A DNA stretch of 64,000 nucleotides from a virus. Shown in pieces: positions 1-9,495 of the stretch (position 1 is the first letter of the stretch; every line of letters begins with the position of its first letter). Location of the stretch: positions 124,001 through 188,000 of the IMG/VR virus record IMGVR_UViG_3300009184_000029. One strand, given 5' to 3'. The position numbers were made by a program, and so were the translations under genes. The notes below the pieces were generated by a model. The model saw only the letters and a list, made by a program, of their open reading frames with translations. It did not search any database and had not been told where the DNA came from.

Positions 1-1
1 T

Positions 2-655
2 GATAGTTTTTCAGCTGATTATTATGGGTTTGATACAAATTATAAATTAGAAAGACCTTGTTGTAATGGTAAAGGAATTACTCCCGAACCTGAACCTGAA
101 CCATTACCCGACGCTTTATTATTTATTGAGCCGGTTTCAAAATCTTCTTTTGTTTCAAATTATATGGTATCTCAGGGAGTGAATTTTTACGGTTTTAATT
201 ATGGAATACCTCCAACATCTGATGATGATATTTTAAACTATATGGAAATGTATGCCAATTATGGTGACGATAATAATTTACCAATAGTTATACGACAAAC
301 AATACCCCAAACTAATGGAGGTTATGATGATTTTAACAATCCTATAACAAAATATAATTTTTTAACAACCGAGATTGATTTAGGAACAATAAATGAAGAC
401 GCTTGGTATACTTGGGTTATACCCATGGATTCTTTAGGAGGAGGTAAACAAACTAAAATATCTTATAGTACATCATCCCCAAATGACCTATTAACTGAAA
501 ATATGAACAATCTAATATATCAATACGATGTTGTTTATAATGGTGTGAGCTTTAATTCGGGAAAATATTCAGTTTATACAACTTTTCAAAGTCATAATTT
601 TAGGTTGAATAATAATAATAGATATATTTATTTTAAAGGTCATACTGTAGAATAA
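2..655 (+). CDS. Tail fibre/adhesin-type protein, 5'-truncated by window edge
   Basis: The reading frame is open from base 2, so the gene starts before the window; the ATG at 164 is internal. The visible 217 residues include a Cys-Cys pair near the left edge, an acidic Pro-Glu linker (alternating P and E) and a C-terminal part rich in Tyr, Asn, Asp and Thr with alternating hydrophobic residues, as in beta-rich phage fibres. No enzymatic motif is visible. It stops one base before the ATG of the next gene, so it belongs to the same late operon as the downstream fibre genes. The family is not recognised; the structural role is inferred from composition and neighbours. Confidence 0.6.
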   Translation, partial: DSFSADYYGFDTNYKLERPCCNGKGITPEPEPEPLPDALLFIEPVSKSSFVSNYMVSQGVNFYGFNYGIPPTSDDDILNYMEMYANYGDDNNLPIVIRQTIPQTNGGYDDFNNPITKYNFLTTEIDLGTINEDAWYTWVIPMDSLGGGKQTKISYSTSSPNDLLTENMNNLIYQYDVVYNGVSFNSGKYSVYTTFQSHNFRLNNNNRYIYFKGHTVE

Positions 656-656
656 A

Positions 657-2195
657 ATGAGTTTCAATTATAAAAATCCATTATCATCAACACAATTAGA
701 CGGTACTAATTCGGTATCAAGAACATCAGTTTTTGGTACAAATTTTTCGGTTTTACAGACTGGTGGTTATATGGAAATATACCATTTAAGTGGTCTAACA
801 TTTACAATACCTAACGGAAGTACAGGTTTAACTGAATATAGTGGTAATACAATACCTATTCAGTTTACTGTTTCAAATAATGTTAATGTACCAAATGTAC
901 TAACATTAAATTCTGATAATATATCTTCAGGGAGACAAAGGTTGGGAATGTTGGTTTATGTTTATGAAAACAATACAACCTATCAATTAAGAATTCCTAA
1001 TTATGATGAATTATTTACTAGTGCAGTTACTACCAATGACGTTACCCAAACACAATTTGGTACTGCTGTAACTTATTCAGGACAAGGTGGGGTATCATTA
1101 ATTAACGCTTGGACGGCGAACACTATTGATGGTGTTGGTGGATATACAAAGGATGATGCTAAATGGGTAGTATATGTTGGGGATGGTGGAGGCGCGTCTT
1201 TAGTGAGTGGAACCACATCAGCAGGTACGGGTTCAACAACCGCAATCACTTTAAATTTAGTTGAGAATAATGGCACGAGTGGAATTACTGTAGATTTATC
1301 TAATGCGTTAACCTACATAAATCCTGACCCTGTTAAAAAAACTGTTGGAGGTATAGAAATACCTAACGCACCATTTGTTAGTGGGATGACTTTTCAACAA
1401 ATAATTGATGAGATTTTTTATCCTAAATTACCTCCCACAATTTTATTTAATAGATTTAATAGTTTTTTAATTGGTGGGACCGGACTTTTTGATACAAACC
1501 AAGTTTATGAAGTGGGCACGATTGGTGGGGTACAAATGACCGCAGGAATTATTCAAGGACAATCAACGGCAACTGGACAACCAATAAAATATATGGGTTT
1601 ACCAAACACATATACATTTACAGGAAACGGATTTACAACACAAACATTTAGTACTGCCGATTTAAGTAGAGCAACAACAGAAGTAAGCTATACAGGTTCG
1701 GTAGGTACAAACACATTTTACGTTAAAGTTGATTATAATTCAGGTGACATTCCTGTTTATGATGATGGTAGTCCATATAATAATGCCACATTTATTAATG
1801 CTGGTAGCATTTCAACAACAACAAGTTTTAATTGTAACTATCCATTTTTTGCAAATACTTTAGATATAACAGACTCTGACGGAACAAAATTAACATTAGC
1901 GGCAAGCACTGTATCTGAATACGTTTTTGAATACTTTCAAACAGAAATTAACGACCCAACAGGATTTGGAGTTTTTAAAAATTATATTGATATTGCCCAA
2001 GACTATCCAAAAAACTTAACTGATATTTTATACTATGATGGTATAAGTAAATCATACGTTTCAATATTCCAAAATTTTAGTATTGACAGTACAGTGACAC
2101 ATAATATCCAAGGAGTTACTATAGATTATGATAGATGGGAAAATAATTATAGTGTTGCGGCCGGAGGTAGAACAATTAAATTAATATTTAGTTAA
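657..2195 (+). CDS. Putative tail fibre / baseplate-attached structural protein, 512 aa
   Basis: The protein is rich in Gly, Ser, Thr, Asn and Tyr with short beta-like stretches and has no signal peptide or catalytic motif. A segment near residues 160-178 (DDAKWVVYVGDGGG) resembles the short beta-hairpin linkers in fibre proteins of Bacteroidota phages. The middle (about 225-260) has a hydrophobic helix-like stretch (MTFQQIIDEIFYP) before a second beta-rich half. The ATG lies one base after the preceding stop and the stop lies three bases before the next ATG, so it is in the fibre operon. Function is inferred from composition and position; exact family unknown. Confidence 0.6.
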   Translation: MSFNYKNPLSSTQLDGTNSVSRTSVFGTNFSVLQTGGYMEIYHLSGLTFTIPNGSTGLTEYSGNTIPIQFTVSNNVNVPNVLTLNSDNISSGRQRLGMLVYVYENNTTYQLRIPNYDELFTSAVTTNDVTQTQFGTAVTYSGQGGVSLINAWTANTIDGVGGYTKDDAKWVVYVGDGGGASLVSGTTSAGTGSTTAITLNLVENNGTSGITVDLSNALTYINPDPVKKTVGGIEIPNAPFVSGMTFQQIIDEIFYPKLPPTILFNRFNSFLIGGTGLFDTNQVYEVGTIGGVQMTAGIIQGQSTATGQPIKYMGLPNTYTFTGNGFTTQTFSTADLSRATTEVSYTGSVGTNTFYVKVDYNSGDIPVYDDGSPYNNATFINAGSISTTTSFNCNYPFFANTLDITDSDGTKLTLAASTVSEYVFEYFQTEINDPTGFGVFKNYIDIAQDYPKNLTDILYYDGISKSYVSIFQNFSIDSTVTHNIQGVTIDYDRWENNYSVAAGGRTIKLIFS

Positions 2196-2198
2196 TAT

Positions 2199-4925
2199 AT
2201 GAGTAGGTTATCAGGACAAACAAGTGTTGCAACAAACGCAGACATTTTAATGAATTCACCCTTTGACACAAGGTCGTGGACTCCTTATTATTCTGGGTTA
2301 ACTGACGGTACAATACCACAACCATATAAAGGAATGTTGGTTTCGGTATATGATGATAACGATTCAAATAAGAATGGTCTTTATTTTTGTACAGATATTG
2401 GGGGTCCCGGCGTTGTAACTACTAGTTCCACTATTTGGGAAAAATTGGGGTCGGGAGCCGGAACATTGACAGGAGGAACAATATCTACCGATAATAAAAT
2501 ATCAGGTGGAACAATTAGTGGATATACAATATATTTTGGTCAAGTAAATGCCGCAACAGGTGGTACATATTCTAATGGTACTATAAGTTTATCAGGTAGT
2601 GGGTCTTTAGGTACTATAACAGGATTTAATGTTTTATCAGGTACTGGCGTAGATTATAGCTATGTTAATGACTCAAATAATTACGGTTTAAAAATTGACG
2701 CAACAAACCAACAAATATCATTTAAATTAAATAATGGTACTATTTTATCGGCGTATACTGGTTCACTTAAAGATTTTTATATTACCGCAGGAACTTACAA
2801 TAATACATCTGGAGTAATTACATTTTATAATACTTCAGGTGGTTCATTTCCTGTATCAGGATTTACAACAGGAAATGACAATTACTACACAACAGGCTCA
2901 ACGTACACTCCAACAAATGGTATAATAACATTTAATAGGACTGATTTACAATCAGCATATTCTGCAACAGGGTTTAATTATGTTACCGGATTTACTGTAA
3001 GTAGTAACAGAATAAGTGGTTATACGAATATTAGTGGGGCTTCAGTTGTTTATGGTGGAACAATAAATGCAGTAACTGGAGGTAGTTTCTCAAATAACAT
3101 ATTATACTTATCAGGAACAGGTAGTATATTATCAGGAGTATCCATCACAGGGTTTAGTACGACTTTAGGGGAATATCTTCCACTAAGTGGAGGAACCGTA
3201 ACAGGAGGTACAAGATTCCAAAGTGGATTAACTGCAAATACAATATCGGCAACAACTTACTTTAATCTTCCAATCAGTGGGTTGACTAACGGAACAGGTA
3301 TCGGTATAAGTGGTTCAAATGGTAATTACACAATCTCATATACCGGCTCAACAGGTATTTCAGGAAACTACCTACCTATAAGTGGAGGGACCCTAACAGG
3401 AGGTACAATATTCCAAAGCGGATTGACGGCAAACACAATTTCTGCGACAACTTATTATAATTTACCTGTTAGTGGTTTAACTAACGGAACAAGTATTGGT
3501 ATAAGTGGTTTAAATGGTAATTACAGAATTTCATACACGGGTAACACAATAACTGGAGGTACTTTAAATTTAACAGGTGGCAGTATTAATTTTTCAGGGA
3601 CATCATCAGGGTTTACTGTGACAGGATTTACTTATGTAACAGGTTTTACTGTTAATTCAAATAATACAATTAGTGGTTATACAAATATTAGTGGAGCGTC
3701 AGTTGCTTATGGTGGAACTATAAATGCTATTACAGGTGCAACATATAACGCAACAGGTAGAACATTATCTTTGTCAGGTACTGGAAGTTTATCCTCAGGT
3801 GTAACAGTTTCAGAACAATTTGATTATTATGGTTTAAAGGAATTAGACCTTAACCTGAATACCTTAGTATTAACTGCAACTTCCTTTGGAAATTATAAAA
3901 CTACCGTTAATTTAACACCCATAAGTGTTTTTTATAACTATGTGACTGGAGGAACTTACGATATCAGTGCGGGAACAATAACATTCCGTTCAGTATCAGG
4001 AACTGCATTCCCAGTATCAGGATTCACAACTGGATTAACTACAACAACAGGCTCAACCTATTATCCTTCACAAGGAGCTATAGAGTTTACTAAAACAGGT
4101 GGTGTACCACCATACTCAGCAACTGGATTTAATTATGTTACAGGGTTTACAGTTAACAATCCAACAAACTCAATAAGTGGTTACACAAATATAAGTGGAA
4201 ATACTCCCGTATTTGGTGGGATTATAACGGCAGTGACAGGAGGTACTTATACGGGAGGAACACTATATTTGTCAGGTACAGGATTAATTTCAACAGGAAT
4301 TACAATATCAGGATTTAACAATAATCAATCAAACGCAGTATTAAGTGGTGGTGTTAATAATTATTTGGCAAAATGGACAGGGTCAACCGCATTAACCGTA
4401 AGTCAAATATATGATAACGGAACAAATGTCGGAATAGGATTATCAGGAGTAACAAATAAACTACACATATCCGCATCAACAAATCCTATAAGAATAGAGG
4501 GTATTCAACAGTCGGCTCAAACTCAAACTACATCTAAATTTTTAATGATTGATGATAATGGTACCGTATTTTGGAATAATGTTACCCCAACTACAGGTAT
4601 TTCAATATATCTTTCAGCAAGAACTAATAGTGGGCAAGTTGATTTTATACCTACAGGAACATCTGCAAATTACAGAAGTGTTAATTATAATTACCAACTA
4701 AGAAGAACTGCAAACCAAACAATAAGAAGCGGTACATTACAAGCAGTTTGGAGTAGCGGAGCGACTGGTGGAGTTAATTACACCGATATGGGACCGTTAC
4801 AATTTTTAGACGGTGGTGATTCTATAAATTATATAGCAGTTTCAGGAGTTACAGGAGGAATCACTGTAGATATTAGTGTATCTACTGGTACTTGGGAATT
4901 TAAGGCTTATAAAGTTTTATTATAA
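2199..4925 (+). CDS. Repetitive long tail-fibre protein, 908 aa
   Basis: This very Gly/Ser/Thr-rich protein is built from repeated beta-type modules. A block with the pattern GFNYVTGFTV...SGYTNISG...GG.I.A.TGG...LYLSGTG occurs three times (around residues 260-320, 470-535 and 645-710). A different 65-residue block (L-P-[LI]-SGGT-[VL]-TGGT...) occurs twice in direct tandem. The N-terminus (residues 1-100) is less repetitive and may be the attachment part. The C-terminus (about 800-908) is non-repetitive and is the best candidate for the tip. No chaperone or protease domain is seen. The final stop overlaps the next ATG (TAATG), suggesting translational coupling. A shaft or receptor-binding fibre is very likely; the receptor cannot be read from sequence. 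Confidence 0.7.
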   Translation: MSRLSGQTSVATNADILMNSPFDTRSWTPYYSGLTDGTIPQPYKGMLVSVYDDNDSNKNGLYFCTDIGGPGVVTTSSTIWEKLGSGAGTLTGGTISTDNKISGGTISGYTIYFGQVNAATGGTYSNGTISLSGSGSLGTITGFNVLSGTGVDYSYVNDSNNYGLKIDATNQQISFKLNNGTILSAYTGSLKDFYITAGTYNNTSGVITFYNTSGGSFPVSGFTTGNDNYYTTGSTYTPTNGIITFNRTDLQSAYSATGFNYVTGFTVSSNRISGYTNISGASVVYGGTINAVTGGSFSNNILYLSGTGSILSGVSITGFSTTLGEYLPLSGGTVTGGTRFQSGLTANTISATTYFNLPISGLTNGTGIGISGSNGNYTISYTGSTGISGNYLPISGGTLTGGTIFQSGLTANTISATTYYNLPVSGLTNGTSIGISGLNGNYRISYTGNTITGGTLNLTGGSINFSGTSSGFTVTGFTYVTGFTVNSNNTISGYTNISGASVAYGGTINAITGATYNATGRTLSLSGTGSLSSGVTVSEQFDYYGLKELDLNLNTLVLTATSFGNYKTTVNLTPISVFYNYVTGGTYDISAGTITFRSVSGTAFPVSGFTTGLTTTTGSTYYPSQGAIEFTKTGGVPPYSATGFNYVTGFTVNNPTNSISGYTNISGNTPVFGGIITAVTGGTYTGGTLYLSGTGLISTGITISGFNNNQSNAVLSGGVNNYLAKWTGSTALTVSQIYDNGTNVGIGLSGVTNKLHISASTNPIRIEGIQQSAQTQTTSKFLMIDDNGTVFWNNVTPTTGISIYLSARTNSGQVDFIPTGTSANYRSVNYNYQLRRTANQTIRSGTLQAVWSSGATGGVNYTDMGPLQFLDGGDSINYIAVSGVTGGITVDISVSTGTWEFKAYKVLL
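3177..3543 (+). repeat. Tandem 195-bp coding repeat in fibre gene
   Basis: Two adjacent copies begin at 3177 and 3372, a spacing of 195 bases or 65 codons. Both encode the same order of blocks: SGGT, TGGT, FQSGLTANTISATTY, NLP-SGLTNGT, IGISG, NGNY and ISYTG. Third-position differences are common, so the copies are old enough to have diverged silently or are under gene conversion. The pattern is consistent with shaft-length change by in-frame duplication. Confidence 0.75.
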
Positions 4926-6385
4926 TGAGTAATACTAATGGGGCAATTTCATATCAGTCAATTTATGTTAATTCAGGTATTAAGTCCAATGTAATATCTG
5001 CAACAACAATAAGTGCAAATACTTTTTATGGTGGAAGTTTGTCAGCTTCTTTTATTGGGAATGGAGACGTAAATGACCAAGAATTTATTTATATTAGTGG
5101 TATTACATCCGATACTCAAACTCAAATAAACCAAAAAGTATCATTCAGTACAAAATTTTTAACTTATGCATCCTCACAATCAGGGTTACCAGTAAGTAAA
5201 AAACTTGAGGGTATAAATGTAACATTGGAAGATAATGGTACAGAAATTAAAGTGTCTTTACCATTTAGTCAGACTCTATTTAAACAATATATCATATCTG
5301 TTTCAACTGTAACATCTTCAACCGCGATTACTAATTTTAATTTAACAACATTATTTAATTTAACTAATGAATCAGTACAAGTTGTGATTAATCAAGGAAA
5401 TGCGGTTATTTCAGGAATAAGTGGTGGAACAGATGGTAGAGTTTTAATGATAACAAATACAGGTAGTGGGTTAATAATTTTAGAAAATGAAAGTACAAAA
5501 TGTGTACCCAATAACTCAATAAAATTTAAATTCTCTTTTGGAGAGGCTTGTTTTTTAACAAGATATAAAAGTATATTTTTAATATATAACTCATCAGAAC
5601 AATGTTGGAAAAATATAAATTTTGGAACATCTGATGTTCAGTATGATTATGTAAATGATTTTGCAAAAACTTGGGATGCTTCAACTCAAAATACTTCCTC
5701 TTGGCAATATAATGGATTGATACCTAATATCCCAATTCAAACTAATATAACCCCTGCAAATATTCTATCAAATCTTGTAACAAATAATTTTTTAGATTCA
5801 AATCACGTTTTAAAAATATCGTTACCACCAAACTCATCTACAACTACTTCTACTTACATTTCATTACATAAACCAAACAGAAGTGACAATTATTTTACAA
5901 CACATATTACCTCAACAATGTTAAATTTATATAAATTTTCATTAACTTCAACAACATTTGATGTAAATTATTGTTTTATGTTTGGTTTTAGTGATTCAGG
6001 ACTTAGTAAAAGATTAAATTTAAATGGGGGAGGGTCAAATGTTGGATTTAGAACCCCATTTGTTACAGATACTTCTCCGACATATTTTCAAACAGGAATT
6101 TTAACTCATACTGTTCTTAATATCACACAATCCTCATCATTATCAACAACTTTATTAGTATCAAGTTGTGTAAATTCTTGGTGTTATGCGGGGCTTTATA
6201 AATCTCCAGAATACATTATATTTATAACGTCCTCTAATGGAGGTGAATATAACATAGAAAGAGTTTATACTAATGGGTCATATTTCACACCATTCTCGAT
6301 GTTAAGGTCTGCCCAAAATAACACTACAAATACTAATTCTATTTTTTTAGATACTTATTCTCAGATAGACTCTGGTGATTTTTAA
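4925..6385 (+). CDS. Tail fibre paralogue A, 486 aa
   Basis: First of three tandem paralogues. The N-terminal ~60 residues carry a shaft motif shared by all three: S-A-x-T-F-Y-G, then A-S-F-I-G-x-G, then a Y-x-x-G-x-T segment ending in Q-T-Q-I-N. Around residues 155-230 there is a shared small domain with ISGISGGTDGRVL, I-I-L-E-N and a final W-K-N; this resembles bead-like domains of T4-type fibre proteins. The C-terminal ~250 residues are not shared and are probably the receptor-binding tip. The start overlaps the preceding stop (TAATG). A role in host recognition is inferred from architecture. Confidence 0.65.
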   Translation: MSNTNGAISYQSIYVNSGIKSNVISATTISANTFYGGSLSASFIGNGDVNDQEFIYISGITSDTQTQINQKVSFSTKFLTYASSQSGLPVSKKLEGINVTLEDNGTEIKVSLPFSQTLFKQYIISVSTVTSSTAITNFNLTTLFNLTNESVQVVINQGNAVISGISGGTDGRVLMITNTGSGLIILENESTKCVPNNSIKFKFSFGEACFLTRYKSIFLIYNSSEQCWKNINFGTSDVQYDYVNDFAKTWDASTQNTSSWQYNGLIPNIPIQTNITPANILSNLVTNNFLDSNHVLKISLPPNSSTTTSTYISLHKPNRSDNYFTTHITSTMLNLYKFSLTSTTFDVNYCFMFGFSDSGLSKRLNLNGGGSNVGFRTPFVTDTSPTYFQTGILTHTVLNITQSSSLSTTLLVSSCVNSWCYAGLYKSPEYIIFITSSNGGEYNIERVYTNGSYFTPFSMLRSAQNNTTNTNSIFLDTYSQIDSGDF

Positions 6386-6386
6386 T

Positions 6387-7916
6387 ATGAAGGATTTAAG
6401 GTATGATAATGGTTTAAGTGTTGAAAACAACTTAGTTTTTTCTTCAGTTATCTCTGCAACAATAACGGCATCAACATTTTATGGTAATATTAATGCATCT
6501 TTTTTAGGCTCAGGAATTACTAACGCAAATTTTTCATACGTAAATGGTGTGACTGATTATATCCAAACTCAAATAAATGATAGAGCATTTAGTGGAGAAC
6601 CATTTATAATTTACGAAAGTCAAATTTTTGGTAATCAAAAACTTATAACTGGAGGTACAGGAATTAATATAAATGTTGGATATTCTTCATCACAAGTCTC
6701 AATTGAAAATTCGGGAGTACCATCAATTATATTAAATTCAATAACAGACAATATAAGTATATTATACCCTTTTAGTGTGAATAATTATAGTCCTAATGGG
6801 TATTCAAATTCAATTATTAATATTAGAATTAATCCTAATTCTGTTATAAAAATAACAGGATTATCTGGTGGGACTAGCGGTAGAAATATAGTTTTACAAA
6901 ATATTAGTGATTATTTAATAATTTTAGAAAATAATGGAACTGGTAGTACTTCAGTTAATCAATTTTATTTTGCAAATAAAACAAGTTATTTTTTAAAACC
7001 AAATTCACAAATACAAATTATATACAACTCAACAATTAATAAATGGACCGATACTATAAATAACAATAATGGATTAAAAAATTATGATTATTTTACCATA
7101 TCGGAGACTTTTGATGGATTTTGGTTTCCTAGTGTCAATACATTCCCTGCGGGTTCTATAAGACTTACATACCCAAGAAATGGTGATATATTCGCAATAG
7201 AATCAAATCCTAATAATTTAACAACAAATCAAACTGCGTATTATTCATCTGAAAATGGGTTAAGAATTTTTAGAGGAATTGGTGATATTTTAGGTAATAG
7301 GACAGGAAGGATTAGTATTGGGTACCCTAATTATGATACTGACTGTCAAAGTAACTCAGGATATTCATTAACAATGGTTTCTAAATTTTCAGTTTTAAAA
7401 CCATCTGCCCCATTTTTAGGGGATACAGATAATTGGGTAATAACATTTGGAACTAACAATAATCTTCTTACTTCAGATTATTTAACACTCACATCTACTA
7501 ACACAACTTTCCCCAATTTTAATGGGGGCTCCTTTTGGTTATTTGATTGGAAATCAAATAACTCATACGCTAGGTACTCAATTCAATCAACAGGTAACAC
7601 AAGTCAAATAGGCGTCTCATCATTTAGTCTTAATAGTATTCAATCTGACGAACCAAAAATATTTGGAGTATACCATAAACCCAATAGAAACTCAGTCGAG
7701 TATGTTTCAACATTTTTTTGGGCAAGTATATCCGGAGAGTCTGAAAATTATGTGATAGAACAACCATTAAGTGGTTCACAAATTAGTAATGGAGTAGTTA
7801 AAGGTAATCCATCTTTAATATTTTATGGTAATTCTAATTTTAATCCGGAATCTTCAATAAATAACAACGCTAAAGTACAAATAAAATATTTGGTAATTGA
7901 TAAAGACAAACTATAA
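6387..7916 (+). CDS. Tail fibre paralogue B, 509 aa
   Basis: I place the start at the ATG at 6387, one base after the upstream stop, rather than at the GTG at 6375 inside the preceding gene. Like its neighbours it has the N-terminal shaft motif (S-A-T-I-T-A-S-T-F-Y-G, then A-S-F-L-G-S-G, then Y-V-N-G-V-T and I-Q-T-Q-I-N) and the bead-like domain (ITGLSGGTSGRNIVL, I-I-L-E-N, then K-W). The C-terminal ~270 residues differ from paralogues A and C. It ends in a TAATG overlap with the next gene. Probably an alternative or additional receptor-binding fibre. Confidence 0.65.
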   Translation: MKDLRYDNGLSVENNLVFSSVISATITASTFYGNINASFLGSGITNANFSYVNGVTDYIQTQINDRAFSGEPFIIYESQIFGNQKLITGGTGININVGYSSSQVSIENSGVPSIILNSITDNISILYPFSVNNYSPNGYSNSIINIRINPNSVIKITGLSGGTSGRNIVLQNISDYLIILENNGTGSTSVNQFYFANKTSYFLKPNSQIQIIYNSTINKWTDTINNNNGLKNYDYFTISETFDGFWFPSVNTFPAGSIRLTYPRNGDIFAIESNPNNLTTNQTAYYSSENGLRIFRGIGDILGNRTGRISIGYPNYDTDCQSNSGYSLTMVSKFSVLKPSAPFLGDTDNWVITFGTNNNLLTSDYLTLTSTNTTFPNFNGGSFWLFDWKSNNSYARYSIQSTGNTSQIGVSSFSLNSIQSDEPKIFGVYHKPNRNSVEYVSTFFWASISGESENYVIEQPLSGSQISNGVVKGNPSLIFYGNSNFNPESSINNNAKVQIKYLVIDKDKL

Positions 7917-9400
7917 TGGAAGGTAAAAAAGTATATGGTGGATTTTCAGGAGTTACATTTTCAGCGTACTCTGACTATATAACTTCAACATTTGTTAGTG
8001 CATCAACCCTATCAGGTCAGATTAATGCGATATATATCGGAACGGGTCTTACAACGCCAAATAATGTAACAAATACTGAAATATCTTATTTAAACGGACT
8101 TAACTCAAATGTTCAGTTACAAATTACAGGTAAGGGTCAAAAAAATCAAAATTATTTAACTTATAATACTGCAAGTACTTTAACTAATTATAGAAAACTA
8201 ACTAATGGGATTAATATTACGTCTACAACACAAGGTAATTATATTAGTTTTTCGTACCTACCAAATATACAAGAATATAATGTTAACATTATTGATGATT
8301 CACCAATAGGTGTTAATAACATAGTTAATAATTATAATCCCACAGGGTGGGACGGTACTTTACCTAATAAATCCACAGAAATTAGAATGAATCCTACGAA
8401 TTTAATTTTAATAACAAATTTACTAGGTAATGTTAATGGTAGAATTTGTAGGTTAAGAAATATTAGTAGATATCCTATCATATTACAATATAATAACTCA
8501 GGAACAGGTAGATTCATTTTTAGGGGACTAACTGATTATGTGCTCAGACCAAATAAAACAATGATGTTTACATGTATTAATGATGAATGGGTTGAATTTG
8601 GGGATATTAAATATTACGGATTTGATTATATAGATACCTTTAAAATTACGGTATCTGACCAGACAACAACTACTAGTAACGCATCAATAAACACAATATT
8701 ACCAAAAAAATCAAGTAATTTTGTTTTTTCGGCAAATACAACACAACTCTCAAATTATATTTTTTATTGGGATGTTAGTTTTAAATTATACACTAAAAAT
8801 TTTCACGCCCCGTCAACAGGAACTAATTTAAAATTTTATACAGTAGGACAGTTTAATAAAAAAACAATATTAAATAATTCAGGTTCAACCATTCTAATGG
8901 AAAGTAGATTAGGACAACCAAGTCAGGGTTCGGCTGTCAACTCAAATTTAAATATGCCGGTTGTGGTTAATGGATTTACAAATTTTGATTTAAGTTATGG
9001 GTATCAATCAGCAACATCAAATTACACTTCACACCCTAACTTTAATGGGGGCTTATTTTTTGTTGGGGTATTTGGAAATAATTATTCTGCAATAACTCAG
9101 TACAATAATGGAACTAGTAATATTATAGACACTGGAATTAATTATCTAAATCCATTATCATTAGGTGTATGCGTGTTAACAAAATCAAATGTTAATAATG
9201 GCGAAGTTATATACTATATAAAAAATAATGCAACTAATGATTATACTATTTTTAATAAAATTATATTAGATAGTGAAATTTTAAATTCATTTCCAAACCT
9301 ATCAATTTTCTCTAATAATATAAATACCATCCCATATACGTGTACATTAGGTAATGGTAGTTACATTGCTTTAAGATTTGTAAAAATGTCAAAAGATTAA
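7916..9400 (+). CDS. Tail fibre paralogue C, 494 aa
   Basis: Third member of the tandem family. The N-terminal motif is present in a more diverged form (V-S-A-S-T-L-S-G, then A-I-Y-I-G-T-G, then Y-L-N-G-L and Q-L-Q-I). The bead domain follows with L-I-T-N-L, G-N-V-N-G-R, P-I-I-L-Q and a closing E-W-V. The C-terminal ~260 residues are unique to this copy. It is the last gene of the leftward fibre operon; the next gene is the DNA polymerase, with its own promoter in the ~95-base gap. No hairpin terminator is obvious between them. Confidence 0.65.
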   Translation: MEGKKVYGGFSGVTFSAYSDYITSTFVSASTLSGQINAIYIGTGLTTPNNVTNTEISYLNGLNSNVQLQITGKGQKNQNYLTYNTASTLTNYRKLTNGINITSTTQGNYISFSYLPNIQEYNVNIIDDSPIGVNNIVNNYNPTGWDGTLPNKSTEIRMNPTNLILITNLLGNVNGRICRLRNISRYPIILQYNNSGTGRFIFRGLTDYVLRPNKTMMFTCINDEWVEFGDIKYYGFDYIDTFKITVSDQTTTTSNASINTILPKKSSNFVFSANTTQLSNYIFYWDVSFKLYTKNFHAPSTGTNLKFYTVGQFNKKTILNNSGSTILMESRLGQPSQGSAVNSNLNMPVVVNGFTNFDLSYGYQSATSNYTSHPNFNGGLFFVGVFGNNYSAITQYNNGTSNIIDTGINYLNPLSLGVCVLTKSNVNNGEVIYYIKNNATNDYTIFNKIILDSEILNSFPNLSIFSNNINTIPYTCTLGNGSYIALRFVKMSKD

Positions 9401-9407
9401 ATGACAT

Positions 9408-9444
9408 TTGACAAATATATTTTAGTTTCATAGATTTAAATTTG
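9408..9444 (+). promoter_or_regulatory. Bacteroidota-type promoter ahead of DNA polymerase
   Basis: TTG at 9408-9410 begins TTGACAAA; 20 bases later lies TAGATTTA (9431-9438), close to the Bacteroidota -7 consensus TAnnTTTG. A perfect TAnnTTTG (TAAATTTG) overlaps at 9437-9444 with a longer spacing. The same TTGACAAA element with the same 20-base spacing recurs before the ssDNA-binding protein gene. Confidence 0.55.
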
Positions 9445-9495
9445 AAAGGTAAATTCCATATTTTATGGAAGCCAATACACCAATTTAAATTTATT

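Noticed and set aside
164-655. ATG at 164 as the start of the first gene
   Set aside because: The frame is open from base 2 without a stop, with protein-like sequence (acidic Pro-Glu linker), so the gene begins outside the window.
3177-3543. CRISPR array
   Set aside because: The repeats are in-frame coding modules of 195 bases, not short repeats with unique spacers.
6375-6386. GTG start for fibre paralogue B
   Set aside because: It lies inside the previous gene. An ATG at 6387, one base after that gene's stop, fits the operon pattern better.
2199-9400. Diversity-generating retroelement at the fibre genes
   Set aside because: No reverse transcriptase gene and no template/variable repeat pair with adenine-specific differences is seen in the window.
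9442-9495. TTG start for the DNA polymerase
   Set aside because: It would fall in the proposed -7 promoter region and add 18 residues unlike polymerase N-termini; ATG 9496 is preferred.
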